Source: an uncultured Synechococcus sp. (GTDB lineage Bacteria > Cyanobacteriota > Cyanobacteriia > PCC-6307 > Cyanobiaceae). Taken from it: 64,000 bases of DNA. The stretch lies in assembly GCA_949373155.1 (NCBI GenBank), contig CASICK010000001.1, positions 216,922 through 280,921 of the forward strand, given 5' to 3'. Position 1 is the first letter of the stretch, and every line of letters starts with the position of its first letter. The position numbers and the translations under genes are program-made. The notes beneath the pieces are model-generated. The model saw only the letters and a list, made by a program, of their open reading frames with translations. It searched no databases and was not told the origin of the DNA. Positions 48,303-60,146 of this stretch are shown here, in pieces.

Positions 48303-48893
48303 TCATAACCACTTTTCAGGAATGTTTTCAGCCCAGTTGCTGATGCGCTGAAAGCGGAATTCACCAGCAATGGATCCCCAGCATCGCTCGTGTGTTTGGG
48401 GGTCGTGTCCTCGATCTAATGTTGTTAATTCATCACCTTGGAGGTGAAAGCTACTCACTAAATAGGTCTCTTTCCCGTCGCGACGCACGATGCATCGACA
48501 TCCCGGTTCAAGTTCACCATGAAACCCATTGTCTAATTGACGGACTTGATAATGGCAATGATCGAGGCGGATTAGATCTTGCTCTTTAATTGTATTTCTG
48601 CACTCATGGTTATATGTGGCAGTTGAGAAGCGGTCTGGATCTTTAAATGTATGATTCCAAAGTTTGATGATTCCTGAAGTAACTTCTTCGGCGCGAATCA
48701 CCCTAAGCCTGTAAGGACGCTTGGGGTCGACTGCATAGGTTTGTTCGAGAAGGATTGAACCAGGCTGCAGATGCTCAATTGGCTTATAGCGAAGAAAAAT
48801 ATGTGCAAATAATGGTGGGTTGTCAAATGCCTGTTGCTGGTTACTGTATTCACCACAAAGATTTTGAAGAAAATGTCCAATCGTTGCTGTCAT
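48303..48893 (-). CDS. rpcT: CpcT/CpeT-family bilin lyase for phycocyanin
   Basis: A 196-aa T-type lyase. Family features are LCGEYSNQQQAFDNPPLFAHI, then LEQTYAVDPKRPYRLRVIR and LEPGCRCIVRRDGKETYLVSSF near the C-terminal part. T-type lyases attach bilin to Cys153/155 of the phycocyanin beta subunit; the position next to rpcBA supports that assignment. It begins about 90 bases after the rpcA stop, beyond a terminator. Confidence 0.87.
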   Translation of the reverse strand: MTATIGHFLQNLCGEYSNQQQAFDNPPLFAHIFLRYKPIEHLQPGSILLEQTYAVDPKRPYRLRVIRAEEVTSGIIKLWNHTFKDPDRFSTATYNHECRNTIKEQDLIRLDHCHYQVRQLDNGFHGELEPGCRCIVRRDGKETYLVSSFHLQGDELTTLDRGHDPQTHERCWGSIAGEFRFQRISNWAENIPEKWL

Positions 48894-48920
48894 TTAGGCG
48901 GTTTTCTCCTTGTGACATTG

Positions 48921-48946
48921 AAAAAGCCCCCATTATAAGGGGGCTT
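48921..48946 (-). terminator. Terminator/attenuator after rpcBA
   Basis: AAGCCCCC (48924-48931), a 7-base loop, GGGGGCTT (48939-48946), followed on the minus strand by a U-run. It lies between rpcA and rpcT, so it should end most rpcBA transcripts and let a minority through to rpcT-E-F. Confidence 0.85.
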
Positions 48947-48982
48947 GAATGCATTGACTGATCTGATCCTTGCTAGATGGGA

Positions 48983-49471
48983 TCAGGTCAGTGCATTAAT
49001 TGCATAGTTGATATAGCTGTTGGCTTCGGTTGCAGCATCGCCTGATAGGCCATGGCTGCTTTTAATATGCTTAAGAGCCTCTACATACCATGAAGGGGAA
49101 AGCTCAAAAGTGCGGTTGATCTCGTCAAGACCAGCGATGAGGTAGTCATCCATAGGGCCTGTGCCACCGGCAACCAAGCAATAGGTGACCATTCTCAAGT
49201 AATAGCCGATATCACGAGAGCACTTTGCTTTTCCTTCAGGAGTGGTTGAGTAGTTCGGCCCCTCCATCTGAGTGGTGTAAGGGAACTTGGTGTAGACAGC
49301 CTGTGTGGCACCGCTTACGAGTGAATCGGCCTTTGCTGTAAGACCTTTGGCGGCCTCTAGGCTCGCTTGGGCACGGTTGAAACGTCCAGAAGCTGCTTGA
49401 ACTTCTGTGTTGCTAAGGAAACGGCCTTGTGAGTCGGCGGCTGCAACCGCTTCGGTGAGTGGGGTTTTCAT
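48983..49471 (-). CDS. rpcA: R-phycocyanin alpha subunit
   Basis: Phycocyanin alpha chain, 162 aa, of the inner rod. The single bilin cysteine is Cys84 ([15 protein letters not shown]), followed by [23 protein letters not shown]. It is 39 bases downstream of rpcB and has a terminator behind it. Bilin identity (PEB or PUB) is set by the lyase. Confidence 0.95.
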   Translation of the reverse strand: MKTPLTEAVAAADSQGRFLSNTEVQAASGRFNRAQASLEAAKGLTAKADSLVSGATQAVYTKFPYTTQMEGPNYSTTPEGKAKCSRDIGYYLRMVTYCLVAGGTGPMDDYLIAGLDEINRTFELSPSWYVEALKHIKSSHGLSGDAATEANSYINYAINALT

Positions 49472-49510
49472 TTAGAGATGAGGGAGGTGAAGTGGGATTA
49501 ATTCGCCAGA

Positions 49511-50029
49511 TCAGGCAACGGATGCAGCTGCACGATCAAAATAAGTACCGATTTCACTACTCAGCGAAGCGCAATCGCCACTGGAAATTCCAGCACTGTC
49601 GTTAACGATAGAAAGTGCTGCGTCCTTCATCAGGTTCACACCAGTTGCAACCGAGGCGCCTGGAGTTCCTAATGCGAGATAGGTCTCACGAAGACCATTC
49701 AGGCAACGATCCTCTAGGACAGATGCGTCACCAGTGAATGCTGAATATGTGATGTAACGCAGGATGATTTCCATATCGCGAAGGCAAGCTGCCATTCGAC
49801 GGGAGGTGTATGCGTTTCCTCCAGGAGAAATCAGGGCAGGTTGTTGTGCGAAAAGTTGGCGTGCAGCGTTAGCAACGATTGTGGAGGCGTTGTCGGAAAT
49901 CCGGCTTACGGCGTCCAAGCGCTTGTTGCTGCCAGAAACCATGGCTGCCAGAGCATCAATTTCATTGGCACTGATGAACTGTCCCCTGGCGTCGGCCTGG
50001 GCGACAACCTTGGTGAAGGCGTCGAACAT
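49511..50029 (-). CDS. rpcB: R-phycocyanin beta subunit
   Basis: Phycocyanin beta chain, 172 aa. Bilin sites are Cys82 ([17 protein letters not shown]) and Cys153 ([17 protein letters not shown]). The conserved Asn region at [16 protein letters not shown] is also present. A good Shine-Dalgarno (AGGAG) lies 6 bases before the start. First gene of the rpcBA unit, separated by about 190 bases from pebB upstream. Confidence 0.96.
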   Translation of the reverse strand: MFDAFTKVVAQADARGQFISANEIDALAAMVSGSNKRLDAVSRISDNASTIVANAARQLFAQQPALISPGGNAYTSRRMAACLRDMEIILRYITYSAFTGDASVLEDRCLNGLRETYLALGTPGASVATGVNLMKDAALSIVNDSAGISSGDCASLSSEIGTYFDRAAASVA

Positions 50030-50219
50030 TTTTTACTCCTGCTTGCAATGTCTGGTGAGGTGCTCAAGCACCCATGAGCACATCCTACGGAAGTCCTCTT
50101 GGGTTCCAGGCAATCTTCGCCAAATGCTTAGGACTCCCCTGAAAGCTGTTCATAATGTGTAACTCGCTCCGGGTGGTTTGGGGCTGTGTTAGCTCTCAAA
50201 AACTACAAATGTGTCTCGA

Positions 50220-51703
<1,484 letters not shown>

Positions 51704-51713
51704 TTAAATGTGC

Positions 51714-52316
51714 TTATAAAGGATTGGTCTGAGCGAACATTTGGGCTTGGCTAGCAATCTCTTCAATATCGGTTTTGCTTGGGCATCGAAATTCTGTGCA
51801 GTAGGTGGTCATTGCAGCACCATTTAAAAACTGTACTGAACTAACCCGCATTCTGATTTGATCATTCACAAACCAGCAGCGCTCAATCCCAAAATTTGTG
51901 TCGTATCTGGACTTGATTGTAAGCACTCCATCAGTAGTGAATTCGTATGTACTAAGAGTGGGTTTTTTTTCTACGTAACCAACATCTCTTAAAAGATATC
52001 CTTGGTTGGAATGTTCAGGCTTTGGAACATCGATGACAACGGCTGCATAATCATCATTGCGCTTGTCAGCAAGAAGGTTGCTTTCCCACCAAAATCTTGC
52101 GCCACCATTAGCTTCTTTTGCTTCAATTCCGAATACTTGGCAAATTTTTTCTACTGCGTTATCAGATGCATCGAAGGGTTCAATGATTAGATTTGAGTCA
52201 GCCGCTTCATCATCTTGACTATCAAGATGATGAACAACTCGTCTGTTAAGCCATAGCCCCCGGCTGGCCTCAAAAAAGTCCTCCATTGTGACTGGAGGAT
52301 TGTCCATCAAGGTCAT
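51714..52316 (-). CDS. S-type phycobilin lyase (CpcS/CpeS/CpeU family)
   Basis: A 200-aa S-type lyase with a lipocalin-like fold. It starts MTLMDNPPVTMEDFFEASRG and has GLWLNRRVVHHL, GYLLRDVGYVEKKPTLSTYEF and IRMRVSSVQFLNGAAMTTYCTEFR. S-type lyases attach bilin to Cys82-type sites of beta subunits. Because cpeS usually sits next to cpeT and cpeR, this one, next to pebAB, may be cpeU; the exact name is unsure. Four-base overlap with the small gene upstream. Confidence 0.83.
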   Translation of the reverse strand: MTLMDNPPVTMEDFFEASRGLWLNRRVVHHLDSQDDEAADSNLIIEPFDASDNAVEKICQVFGIEAKEANGGARFWWESNLLADKRNDDYAAVVIDVPKPEHSNQGYLLRDVGYVEKKPTLSTYEFTTDGVLTIKSRYDTNFGIERCWFVNDQIRMRVSSVQFLNGAAMTTYCTEFRCPSKTDIEEIASQAQMFAQTNPL

Positions 52317-52546
52317 GCCTGACTCTCTTGCGTATCTCGTTGAAGTTTTAGTTGGGTGAGAATTGCATCAATCCGAGTGAGCTCAGGATGCTCTTTGATT
52401 GTTGCATCAATTTTCTTTTGGGATAAACGAAGCTTTTTGCCCAGGCCCACAACATCATCGAACAGTCGTTCTCTATAAGCAGTCAATTCTGTAATTGTTT
52501 CGATCAGCTCTTCAATTGAAGGTGCCTGACTTGATTCTTCCGTCAT
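52313..52546 (-). CDS. Small coiled-coil protein of the phycobilisome region
   Basis: A 77-aa protein from the ATG at 52546 (MTEESSQAPSIEELIE). It is almost wholly helical and charged (LIETITELTAYRERLFDD, LGKKLRLSQKKIDATIKEHPEL), suggesting a coiled coil. Four-base overlap with the S-type lyase makes it the first gene of the lyase-pebA-pebB unit. No family known to me. Confidence 0.65.
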   Translation of the reverse strand: MTEESSQAPSIEELIETITELTAYRERLFDDVVGLGKKLRLSQKKIDATIKEHPELTRIDAILTQLKLQRDTQESQA

Positions 52547-53464
<918 letters not shown>

Positions 53465-53514
53465 TCTGGAATAAAGATCTTCTTGCTCCGCTTTCAGACA
53501 CTTTTCATCTTTAG

Positions 53515-54018
<504 letters not shown>

Positions 54019-54046
54019 TTGCTTGGTAACTACTCAGCTTAAATAA

Positions 54047-54079
54047 GGGAGGGGAGTTAATTCTCCCCTCCCTTTTTTT
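54047..54079 (+). terminator. Rho-independent terminator of cpeBA
   Basis: GGGAGGGGAG (54047-54056) and CTCCCCTCCC (54063-54072) form a perfect 10-bp stem with a 6-base loop, followed by T7. Typical of a highly expressed operon. Confidence 0.95.
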
Positions 54080-54089
54080 ATTCATAACT

Positions 54090-54995
54090 TTAAGCTCTTT
54101 GCTTAAGCTTCTGGATGGCCAGCTTAATGACATTGGCTACGATTTGATCTTCTTCTTGAAGCTCACACTCTTCAAGTGTTGCAATAGCCTCTGTCGCGTT
54201 CAGTTTAATTAAAGAAAGAGCTGAGTTTTTTCGTACCCAGCTATCTGCATCATATAAATTAGAAATTAGTAGTGGCTTGGCCCAGTCGATATCTTCTAAT
54301 CCTCCAAGCAATGTTGCTGCTTCTGCGCGGATTTCTGCATCATCATCTCTCGACGCATTAGATAGTAAGTCTACATTTTCATCGGCATTCAGCGTATCAA
54401 TTTTGCTTGTAAGGGCAGTGATTGCAGCCTTTCTGATTTCGACATTACTTGAGTTTGAAGCGTCTCTCAAGATCTTTGATCCTCGGTCGTCTACAAATGC
54501 CAATGCCCAATTAGCCAATCCTATCTGCATTTCTGTTATTTCTGGATTTGATAATAGATTTAGGATGGGAGTAACAGCCTCTTCTCCTATTGCGGCCATC
54601 GCTCCCATGGCTGAACCTTGAACAACAGAGTCTTGATCTTTGAGAAATGCAGATATAAGGTATGGAAGACTATTAGGATCCTCTATTAACGTAAGAGTCT
54701 TTGCTGCTGCTCTGCGTACTGTTACGTTATCGCTAGATAACATGGCTTCACAAAGAGCAGGAACAGCTGCTTGTCCTACGGCACCAAGGCTATCTGCAAA
54801 ACGTAGGCGAAGAAGTCCCCGCTGATCGCCGAGTCCCGCTACCATCTTAGAAATTGATTCTTGATCTGAATCAATAGGTATTCCATTATTGCGCTGCTTT
54901 TTCAAGTGCGCTGAAAGCAGTAACGCCTCCTCATCGCTTAATGTATCTAAACGTTTGTTTTGTGTTGAATTTTTAATTGAGCTGCTTTCAGTCAT
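54090..54995 (-). CDS. cpeF: E/F-type bilin lyase, CpeF/MpeV-like
   Basis: A 301-aa HEAT-repeat protein. After [16 protein letters not shown] come repeats such as [40 protein letters not shown] and [17 protein letters not shown]. It is a close paralogue of the protein at 57990-58895. CpeF/MpeV enzymes attach the doubly linked bilin to Cys50/61 of phycoerythrin beta chains; the MpeV form also isomerises it to phycourobilin. Being next to cpeBA supports CpeF/MpeV, but MpeU cannot be ruled out. Confidence 0.75.
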   Translation of the reverse strand: MTESSSIKNSTQNKRLDTLSDEEALLLSAHLKKQRNNGIPIDSDQESISKMVAGLGDQRGLLRLRFADSLGAVGQAAVPALCEAMLSSDNVTVRRAAAKTLTLIEDPNSLPYLISAFLKDQDSVVQGSAMGAMAAIGEEAVTPILNLLSNPEITEMQIGLANWALAFVDDRGSKILRDASNSSNVEIRKAAITALTSKIDTLNADENVDLLSNASRDDDAEIRAEAATLLGGLEDIDWAKPLLISNLYDADSWVRKNSALSLIKLNATEAIATLEECELQEEDQIVANVIKLAIQKLKQRA

Positions 54996-55051
54996 TTCAG
55001 GTTACCTCTTGCATCTGGACTTACAATCATTCTTTCATTAGACCTTTACTG

Positions 55052-55059
55052 ACTATAGT
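55052..55059. promoter_or_regulatory. Palindromic -10 element between divergent genes
   Basis: ACTATAGT is its own reverse complement, so TATAGT reads as a -10 box on both strands, toward the DUF2656-like gene (plus) and toward the cpeF-like gene (minus). On the plus strand the start of transcription would fall almost at the ATG (55068). -35 boxes are weak. Confidence 0.4.
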
Positions 55060-55067
55060 TGCTCATC

Positions 55068-55490
55068 ATGCAAAATTTTGTTCTCTCCCATAATTTACAG
55101 ATCCAATCGGAGTCTGTTCCTTCTTTTACTGCCGCGGAACTCGCAGAAGGTCTTAGCCTTCATTCCGATCATATTAAAGCTAACGCTTTGAACCATCCTC
55201 ATTGGATGATTGTTGTTGAGTCGGAGCTTTCATCCCAACAGTTAGCCAGAGAAGTCGTTGATTCATGGAAAAAACTTCGGGAATCACTTGGCCATTCGAT
55301 CAATCATTCTTTGATTGCACTTGGTGGTAGAAAGGATTCTGCCGCTACGTCAAGCTCACCTTTGCAACAAGGATATTGGGGCGTTGATGTCGTGGAATGT
55401 ACGAACCCAGATGCTTTCCTTGAGAGTATCAATTGGGATGCTCTCAAGGCAGGTCGGCCAGAGGAATCGGTTTTCGAATACAGAGGTTAG
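55068..55490 (+). CDS. DUF2656-like protein of the phycobilisome region
   Basis: A 140-aa soluble protein from the ATG at 55068 (MQNFVLSHNLQIQSES). Features are AEGLSLHSDHIKANALNHPHWMI-type text and LQQGYWGVDVVECTNPDAFLESI near the end. It looks like the cyanobacterial DUF2656 family, found with phycobilisome genes but without known function. Family recall is from memory. Confidence 0.6.
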   Translation: MQNFVLSHNLQIQSESVPSFTAAELAEGLSLHSDHIKANALNHPHWMIVVESELSSQQLAREVVDSWKKLRESLGHSINHSLIALGGRKDSAATSSSPLQQGYWGVDVVECTNPDAFLESINWDALKAGRPEESVFEYRG

Positions 55491-55506
55491 TTTCTCCTAG
55501 GATCAC

Positions 55507-55824
55507 TTAGCTTTTTTTTCTTGCTCTGCGATTCGTTGTTTTTTTCTCTTTTTTCACCTCTGTTTCATTAGCACTATCGCTTTGCATTTCTCGCTTAGTG
55601 CGTTTTGGCTCTGAGGAAGCAGGCTTTTTAGTATCAGATTGATTTTTATTTCCTACTTCATGGATATTAGTGATGGCGGTAACAGTGATTCCCGACTGAC
55701 GCATTACTTGAATACTTCTGCTCAACAAGTTAAAGGGAATTTGAATGCTTGTTGGTGTTGTTGGTCTTGATCGGCCATAAGCAATTGTTTTTACAAAAAA
55801 TGAGTTGCTTGAAAAGGGACCCAT
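55507..55824 (-). CDS. Small CpcD-domain protein, possible linker
   Basis: A 105-aa protein. Residues 7-55 (SFFVKTIAYGRSRPTTP, TSIQIPFNLLSRSIQVMRQ, ITVTAITNI) look like a CpcD-type linker domain, which caps rods or joins ferredoxin-NADP reductase and other linkers. The rest is a strongly basic disordered tail (KKEKKTTNRRARKKS). A basic tail is unusual for a simple rod cap and could bind membrane or another acidic partner. Convergent with the DUF2656-like gene. Confidence 0.6.
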   Translation of the reverse strand: MGPFSSNSFFVKTIAYGRSRPTTPTSIQIPFNLLSRSIQVMRQSGITVTAITNIHEVGNKNQSDTKKPASSEPKRTKREMQSDSANETEVKKEKKTTNRRARKKS

Positions 55825-55964
55825 CGATTCAATCTTGACTAGCCTAAGATTATGGCCTAATCATCAATTCTGCAACCCATCTGAATATACCTTTTCGATG
55901 ACTCGGTGCTGGTAAAAGTTTTATGAAGAAGTGCTAGTATTATTTCATTGTTTATGTTCTTGTT

Positions 55965-57293
55965 TTGCATAAGCCCGAAAGATTTGACAAGATTCATCCA
56001 GGTCTGACCTGTGAGCATGCTCGTCATTTGCTGATGAAGTCAGTGAGCAACCAAGATTCGGAAAGTGATTTCTATACAGCGGCAGCACACTTAATCAATT
56101 GTCCGTGCGCTGAGACTGAAAAAGCGTTGATTGAATTTCTGCAAAATCGCTTATCTTCTTGCCAATCAGTCAAAATCACTAAACGCAAGATTGTTGAAGT
56201 TCTGGCTCGTCTTGGATGTATTGACGCAATCCCTGTGATCGGACAGTGCTTATGGTCTGATGATGTCTATTTAGTGGAAAATTCTGTTTGGTCATTGCAA
56301 ACATTGCAATGTAATGATCAGACTCTCGTCGACAAGATGATTGGTATTCTTGAAGCCGATAGTGCCAACCAGAGGATTATCATACAGTGTCTATCTTCGT
56401 TAGATGTCTCTAGAAGTGTTGATACCATCCGCCCATTTCAGTTCAGTTCTGTTCCCGGAATTAAGGGTGCGGCAATTTCTGCCATCTCTAAGTTAACGCA
56501 TGATTGCGAACGAGTTCATGAGATTTCTCTGAATTTATTTTTACCTAATCAAATGGATAGGCATTTTGCTATCCAGGATTTGATTGATGCCAATGCGATT
56601 GACCAGATCGATGAAGTATTTTCTGCACCTGTATCGCCTGTTTTTAAAATTCGTGCTATTCGTAAGCTTTATGGTGATAATTTAGCTGGCACCGTTACCC
56701 CTTGTTTGCTGACTTCTTTAGATTCTCTTCTCTCCTGTAACTTGGCTGCGATCAATTGTGTTCATCGGTATGATCAGATTCCATCTGCTGAGTTTCTTGT
56801 TAGAGACCTGTACAATACTGACTTCAGTCGTTGTTATTTAGCACTTAAGCATCTATCTTCTTCTCCTTCCTCTGAGATTTTCCCGCTGTTGAAGGATTCT
56901 TGGATTGAAGAGGCTCACAATGATTATGGGGCTCATTATTTCTTTATTAATCTGTTTGGCTCTATTCCTGATTGGTCAGTGGAAGCAATGTCTTGGATTA
57001 TTGAAGTTCTTGTCGCGTCGATTTTTAATGTTAGGCCACAATTTCAGAAGAGTAGATCTGCATCTGTATTGGCACTTGCCAAGTTGAATCCTATAATGCT
57101 GTGTGAGTTTATTGAGGAGATTCTGGCTGCTCGTGATTCATTGCCTTGGGATATGCGCTATTCATTAATTCAAGCAATAGACAAGTATTCAGAACTTGAC
57201 AAAGTATCTAAAAGAAAGATTATTTTAGAAATTTCTGCTGATGATAACGATCTCTTTGTGCAGGCCAGAGCAGGTATGGCGATAGCGTTGTAG
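55965..57293 (+). CDS. cpeY: Phycoerythrin alpha bilin lyase CpeY
   Basis: A 442-aa HEAT-repeat lyase of the E/F clan. It begins with TTG at 55965 and includes KRKIVEVLARLGCIDAIPVIG, VYLVENSVWSLQTLQ, AISAISKLTH and RSASVLALAKLNPIMLCEFIEEI. CpeY with CpeZ attaches phycoerythrobilin to Cys82 of CpeA. The gene is AT-rich compared with the house-keeping genes to the left. 73 bases separate it from cpeZ. Confidence 0.88.
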   Translation: MHKPERFDKIHPGLTCEHARHLLMKSVSNQDSESDFYTAAAHLINCPCAETEKALIEFLQNRLSSCQSVKITKRKIVEVLARLGCIDAIPVIGQCLWSDDVYLVENSVWSLQTLQCNDQTLVDKMIGILEADSANQRIIIQCLSSLDVSRSVDTIRPFQFSSVPGIKGAAISAISKLTHDCERVHEISLNLFLPNQMDRHFAIQDLIDANAIDQIDEVFSAPVSPVFKIRAIRKLYGDNLAGTVTPCLLTSLDSLLSCNLAAINCVHRYDQIPSAEFLVRDLYNTDFSRCYLALKHLSSSPSSEIFPLLKDSWIEEAHNDYGAHYFFINLFGSIPDWSVEAMSWIIEVLVASIFNVRPQFQKSRSASVLALAKLNPIMLCEFIEEILAARDSLPWDMRYSLIQAIDKYSELDKVSKRKIILEISADDNDLFVQARAGMAIAL

Positions 57294-57366
57294 GGCATTG
57301 CGGTATGTCAATGCGAGTTCATTGCTATTGTCTCCTGCTAAGATCTTATAGCCTTCATTTTGTGTT

Positions 57367-57993
57367 GTGTCTTCAATAATATCTCTGGATGATCTGTTCC
57401 TAGATTTATCCCATCCGAATCCTAATATTCGAATGGATGCATGTGTAGTAATGTCAGAAAACTATTTTGATGAAGCCTTCCCTCGGCTTCTTGATCTATT
57501 AAATGACCCTGACCCAATTGTCTACCGTACCGCAGTTAAAGGTTTAGGTGTGTTTGGTCATCGGGTTTTGTTTCCACTGCTAGATCTCTTTAATACAACC
57601 AACAATTGTACGGTTAAAGCCTGCTGTATTAAGGCCTTTGTTCAAGTTTCTGTAAATTTTCCAGAGTCTGTTTTCCCAGAGCAGGCAATAACAGCATTAA
57701 AGTTTGCTCTTGATGATCCAAATCCTGTTGTCTCTCAATCTGCTTTGATGACTTTGGGGTATTTTTCTAAGCTGGAGCATGAGAAAGAGCGTGTTATCCC
57801 TATTTTGATTCAAGCCTGTAATAGTTCAAATATCGCTCATGTCCAATCAGCAGTGATGTCACTTGCAGAAGTTCAATCTTCCCAGGTAGATCAGTGTTTC
57901 ATGAGTATGATTAATAATGAATCAACAGATCCATTGATCGATGAAATTCTTGAATCAAGTATTTCTCGCCGCCAAGGTCTCTTTGGTAATTAG
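57367..57993 (+). CDS. cpeZ: Phycoerythrin lyase partner/chaperone CpeZ
   Basis: A 208-aa HEAT-repeat protein. The start is GTG at 57367 (MSSIISLDDLFLDLSH). Repeats: HPNPNIRMDACVVMSENYFDE, DPDPIVYRTAVKGLGVFGHR and DPNPVVSQSALMTLGYFSK. CpeZ assists CpeY and acts as a chaperone-like partner for phycoerythrin. Its end overlaps the end of the convergent lyase by 4 bases. Confidence 0.87.
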   Translation: MSSIISLDDLFLDLSHPNPNIRMDACVVMSENYFDEAFPRLLDLLNDPDPIVYRTAVKGLGVFGHRVLFPLLDLFNTTNNCTVKACCIKAFVQVSVNFPESVFPEQAITALKFALDDPNPVVSQSALMTLGYFSKLEHEKERVIPILIQACNSSNIAHVQSAVMSLAEVQSSQVDQCFMSMINNESTDPLIDEILESSISRRQGLFGN

Positions 57994-58895
57994 AACATGT
58001 CTCGGCATTTAATCAGTTGATTCCTGGCAACGATCATAACTCCCTTGACTTGCTCGTCAGATTCGCTGTTAATTGCTTGATCAATAGTATCAATTGAAAT
58101 CACTGATTCCATTTTCATGAGTGACAATGCAGTATTTTTTCGTACCTGATTATTTTTGTCTTCTAATAATTCGTGGAGCTGATTAGCGGCTTCTTCTTGA
58201 TCCATCGATTTCCCTACGATTGTTGCTGCTTCAGCACGCACCTCGCTATTGGGATCCTTTAGTGCATTCAGTATTAATAATCTTACTTCGTTATTTTCGT
58301 GTTTTTGAGCCTGTTCTGCTAAAGCACTTAGGGCTGCTATTCTAATTTCTGGATTTTTAGAACTTGTTGCTGAATGCAAGGCCATGGGGCTCTTAGAGCC
58401 TATGAAACCTAATGCAAGATTGATCAATCCTATCTGAAAAGCTGTGCACTTTGGCTCAGTTAAAATTTTCAGTAATGGCTCAATCGCTGCTTCCCCTATT
58501 GTGGCCATAGCCCCAGCTGATGAACCTTGTACAACAGGATCTTCGTCTGTTTCAAATGCTTCGATTAGATTTGGGAGTGCTTTTTTATTGCCAATAATAT
58601 TTAGTGTTTTAGCTGAGGCTCTTCTGATGGTGACATTAGAGCTGTTTTTCAATGCTTCGCATAATATTGGAATGGCCTCTTCTCCAACTGAGCCGAGACT
58701 TTTTGCGAATGTTAATCTTAATTCTCCTCTATTGTCACCCAATCCGGCAACCATTTTGTTTATGGATTCGAGATCTGAATTTGGCAGTTCTCCATTGCTT
58801 AGTTTTTGTTTTAAGGCCGTAGCAAGTTCTAGTGCTTCTTCCTCCGTCAGGCTCTCGCTTTTCAGGGCATCGTGCTCCGATTGAGCTCCTGTCAT
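57990..58895 (-). CDS. mpeU: E/F-type bilin lyase, MpeU-like
   Basis: A 301-aa HEAT-repeat protein, same length as and clearly paralogous to that at 54090 (compare [24 protein letters not shown] with [13 protein letters not shown]...). It contains NVTIRRASAKTLNIIGNKKALP, VVQGSSAGAMATIGEAA and EVRAEAATIVGKSM. MpeU is a lyase-isomerase-like enzyme for PE-II known in marine Synechococcus. Position beside cpeZ and mpeC supports MpeU; MpeV/CpeF or MpeQ are alternatives. Confidence 0.68.
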   Translation of the reverse strand: MTGAQSEHDALKSESLTEEEALELATALKQKLSNGELPNSDLESINKMVAGLGDNRGELRLTFAKSLGSVGEEAIPILCEALKNSSNVTIRRASAKTLNIIGNKKALPNLIEAFETDEDPVVQGSSAGAMATIGEAAIEPLLKILTEPKCTAFQIGLINLALGFIGSKSPMALHSATSSKNPEIRIAALSALAEQAQKHENNEVRLLILNALKDPNSEVRAEAATIVGKSMDQEEAANQLHELLEDKNNQVRKNTALSLMKMESVISIDTIDQAINSESDEQVKGVMIVARNQLIKCRDMF

Positions 58896-59001
58896 GTTTA
58901 AGTTTTTACTTTCTTGTTGAATCTAGTCTATCTTCCCTGTATTTCCTGTTCTGTTTCAATCATTAATTGATGTCGGCATCTAATGGAGAATACTCCTCAT
59001 G

Positions 59002-59027
59002 AAAAAGCCCCCATCATTGATGAGGGC
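59002..59027 (-). terminator. Terminator downstream of the mpeC-like gene
   Basis: On the minus strand GCCCTCATCA and TGATGGGGGC form a near-perfect stem (59007-59027) followed by U5. It ends the mpeB-mpeA-mpeC unit. Confidence 0.8.
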
Positions 59028-59055
59028 CTACGCTATTTATCCTGAGGTTTTGAAT

Positions 59056-59938
59056 CTAGAAGAAGATTCCAAACGGACGGAATGGTACATAATCGCTTGC
59101 TGCTGGTGGATTATGACCTGTGTACTGTTGCTGAGGCAGCTTGACAGGGATTTTGGTAACAGACACATAAGAGAAAGGCTGAGGTTTTGTGCTTTCTCTC
59201 AATGCATTTGCCAAGGTATTGACGGTTCTGCTTTGTCTGCCCTGTGCATTATCGCTGATTGCTACTTTCATGCCTCCTAGTTCCCTCATCAGGTTGTAGG
59301 AGCGAGTAAACATTCCTGCGTAGGAATCTTGCGTACGCTCGTAAGGAACGATATCGCTACCAAATACTTCGGTGTATTCGGCAGAGTTGGTTAGTGAATC
59401 AACCAGTGCATCGAAGCCATGTTCTGCTTGCAGCTTGATGTGATTTTGAACTTCTGCTTGGCTTAGAGGTGCTCTACCAAGAAGATGCTTGAAGTTCAGT
59501 TCGATGCCTCGCTGGGCTCCCACTGCAGTGGAAGAAATTGTCTTTGTAGAAGGTTGACTTTGCCAAGCCATTTACAAAATCACGGACATTGATTTCTCCG
59601 TTAAGGAGCCTTGCTTCGAGTGATTTCTCCTGCTGGCTCTCTGTAGGTGGCTTGTTTCCCAGGACCTGGCGATAGGCAGCCTTGATCACACGCTTGAGTG
59701 CTTCTGTATCACCTGGGCTATATCTGTCAGCGACGACTCCGAATGGACATTCTGAATGGAGTCTGGGGCCTATGCCGATTCCCGATGCAGCGCAGTGTTG
59801 CCTCTTGTATTCGGCTCTTGCGCTAGAAGGAGTATATGGGACTGTGCTTTTGCCAGCTTTGTTGGATGTGGAGAATGAAGCTGGGCCTGTTCTGGTTGCC
59901 GAGGTCAAGGATTTTAGGCTTGTTTCTGCTCCGAGCAT
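59056..59938 (-). pseudogene. mpeC: MpeC-like phycoerythrin II gamma/linker subunit, frameshifted
   Basis: Two frames together give a rod linker (PF00427 type) of about 293 aa. The first part (59938 to about 59528) starts MLGAETSLKSL and has EYKRQHCAASGIGIGPR; its Cys49 matches the bilin-bearing Cys of the MpeC gamma subunit. It ends at DFVNGLAKSTFYKDNFFH. The second part continues AVGAQRGIELNFKHLLGRAPL to the C-terminus at 59056. One extra base (A at about 59527 on the plus strand) breaks the frame. Since mpeBA is intact and the strain should need MpeC, an assembly error is quite possible. Confidence 0.75.
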
Positions 59939-60146
59939 GATGAAGATGGGGGGTGTGGTGGTTTGAATGCGCCTCTACATCTCAGGGCAAGAAATCAATT
60001 ATGCCGTGAAATCGTATGGCGTAATATTGCCCAATCAGGACTCTTCAAGGAGTTGTTATGTCTTCTGAAAGAACAACGCCAAGGCGAAATTTTACCTGAT
60101 TTTCTATTCCTTAGGCAGACTTTGCTTTGGCCAAAGTAAATTCCTG

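Noticed and set aside
58985..59000. ACTCCTCA resembling the Yfr1 core motif
   Set aside because: Only a partial match (ACTCCTCATG), on the downstream side of the mpeC terminator with no Yfr1-like hairpins.
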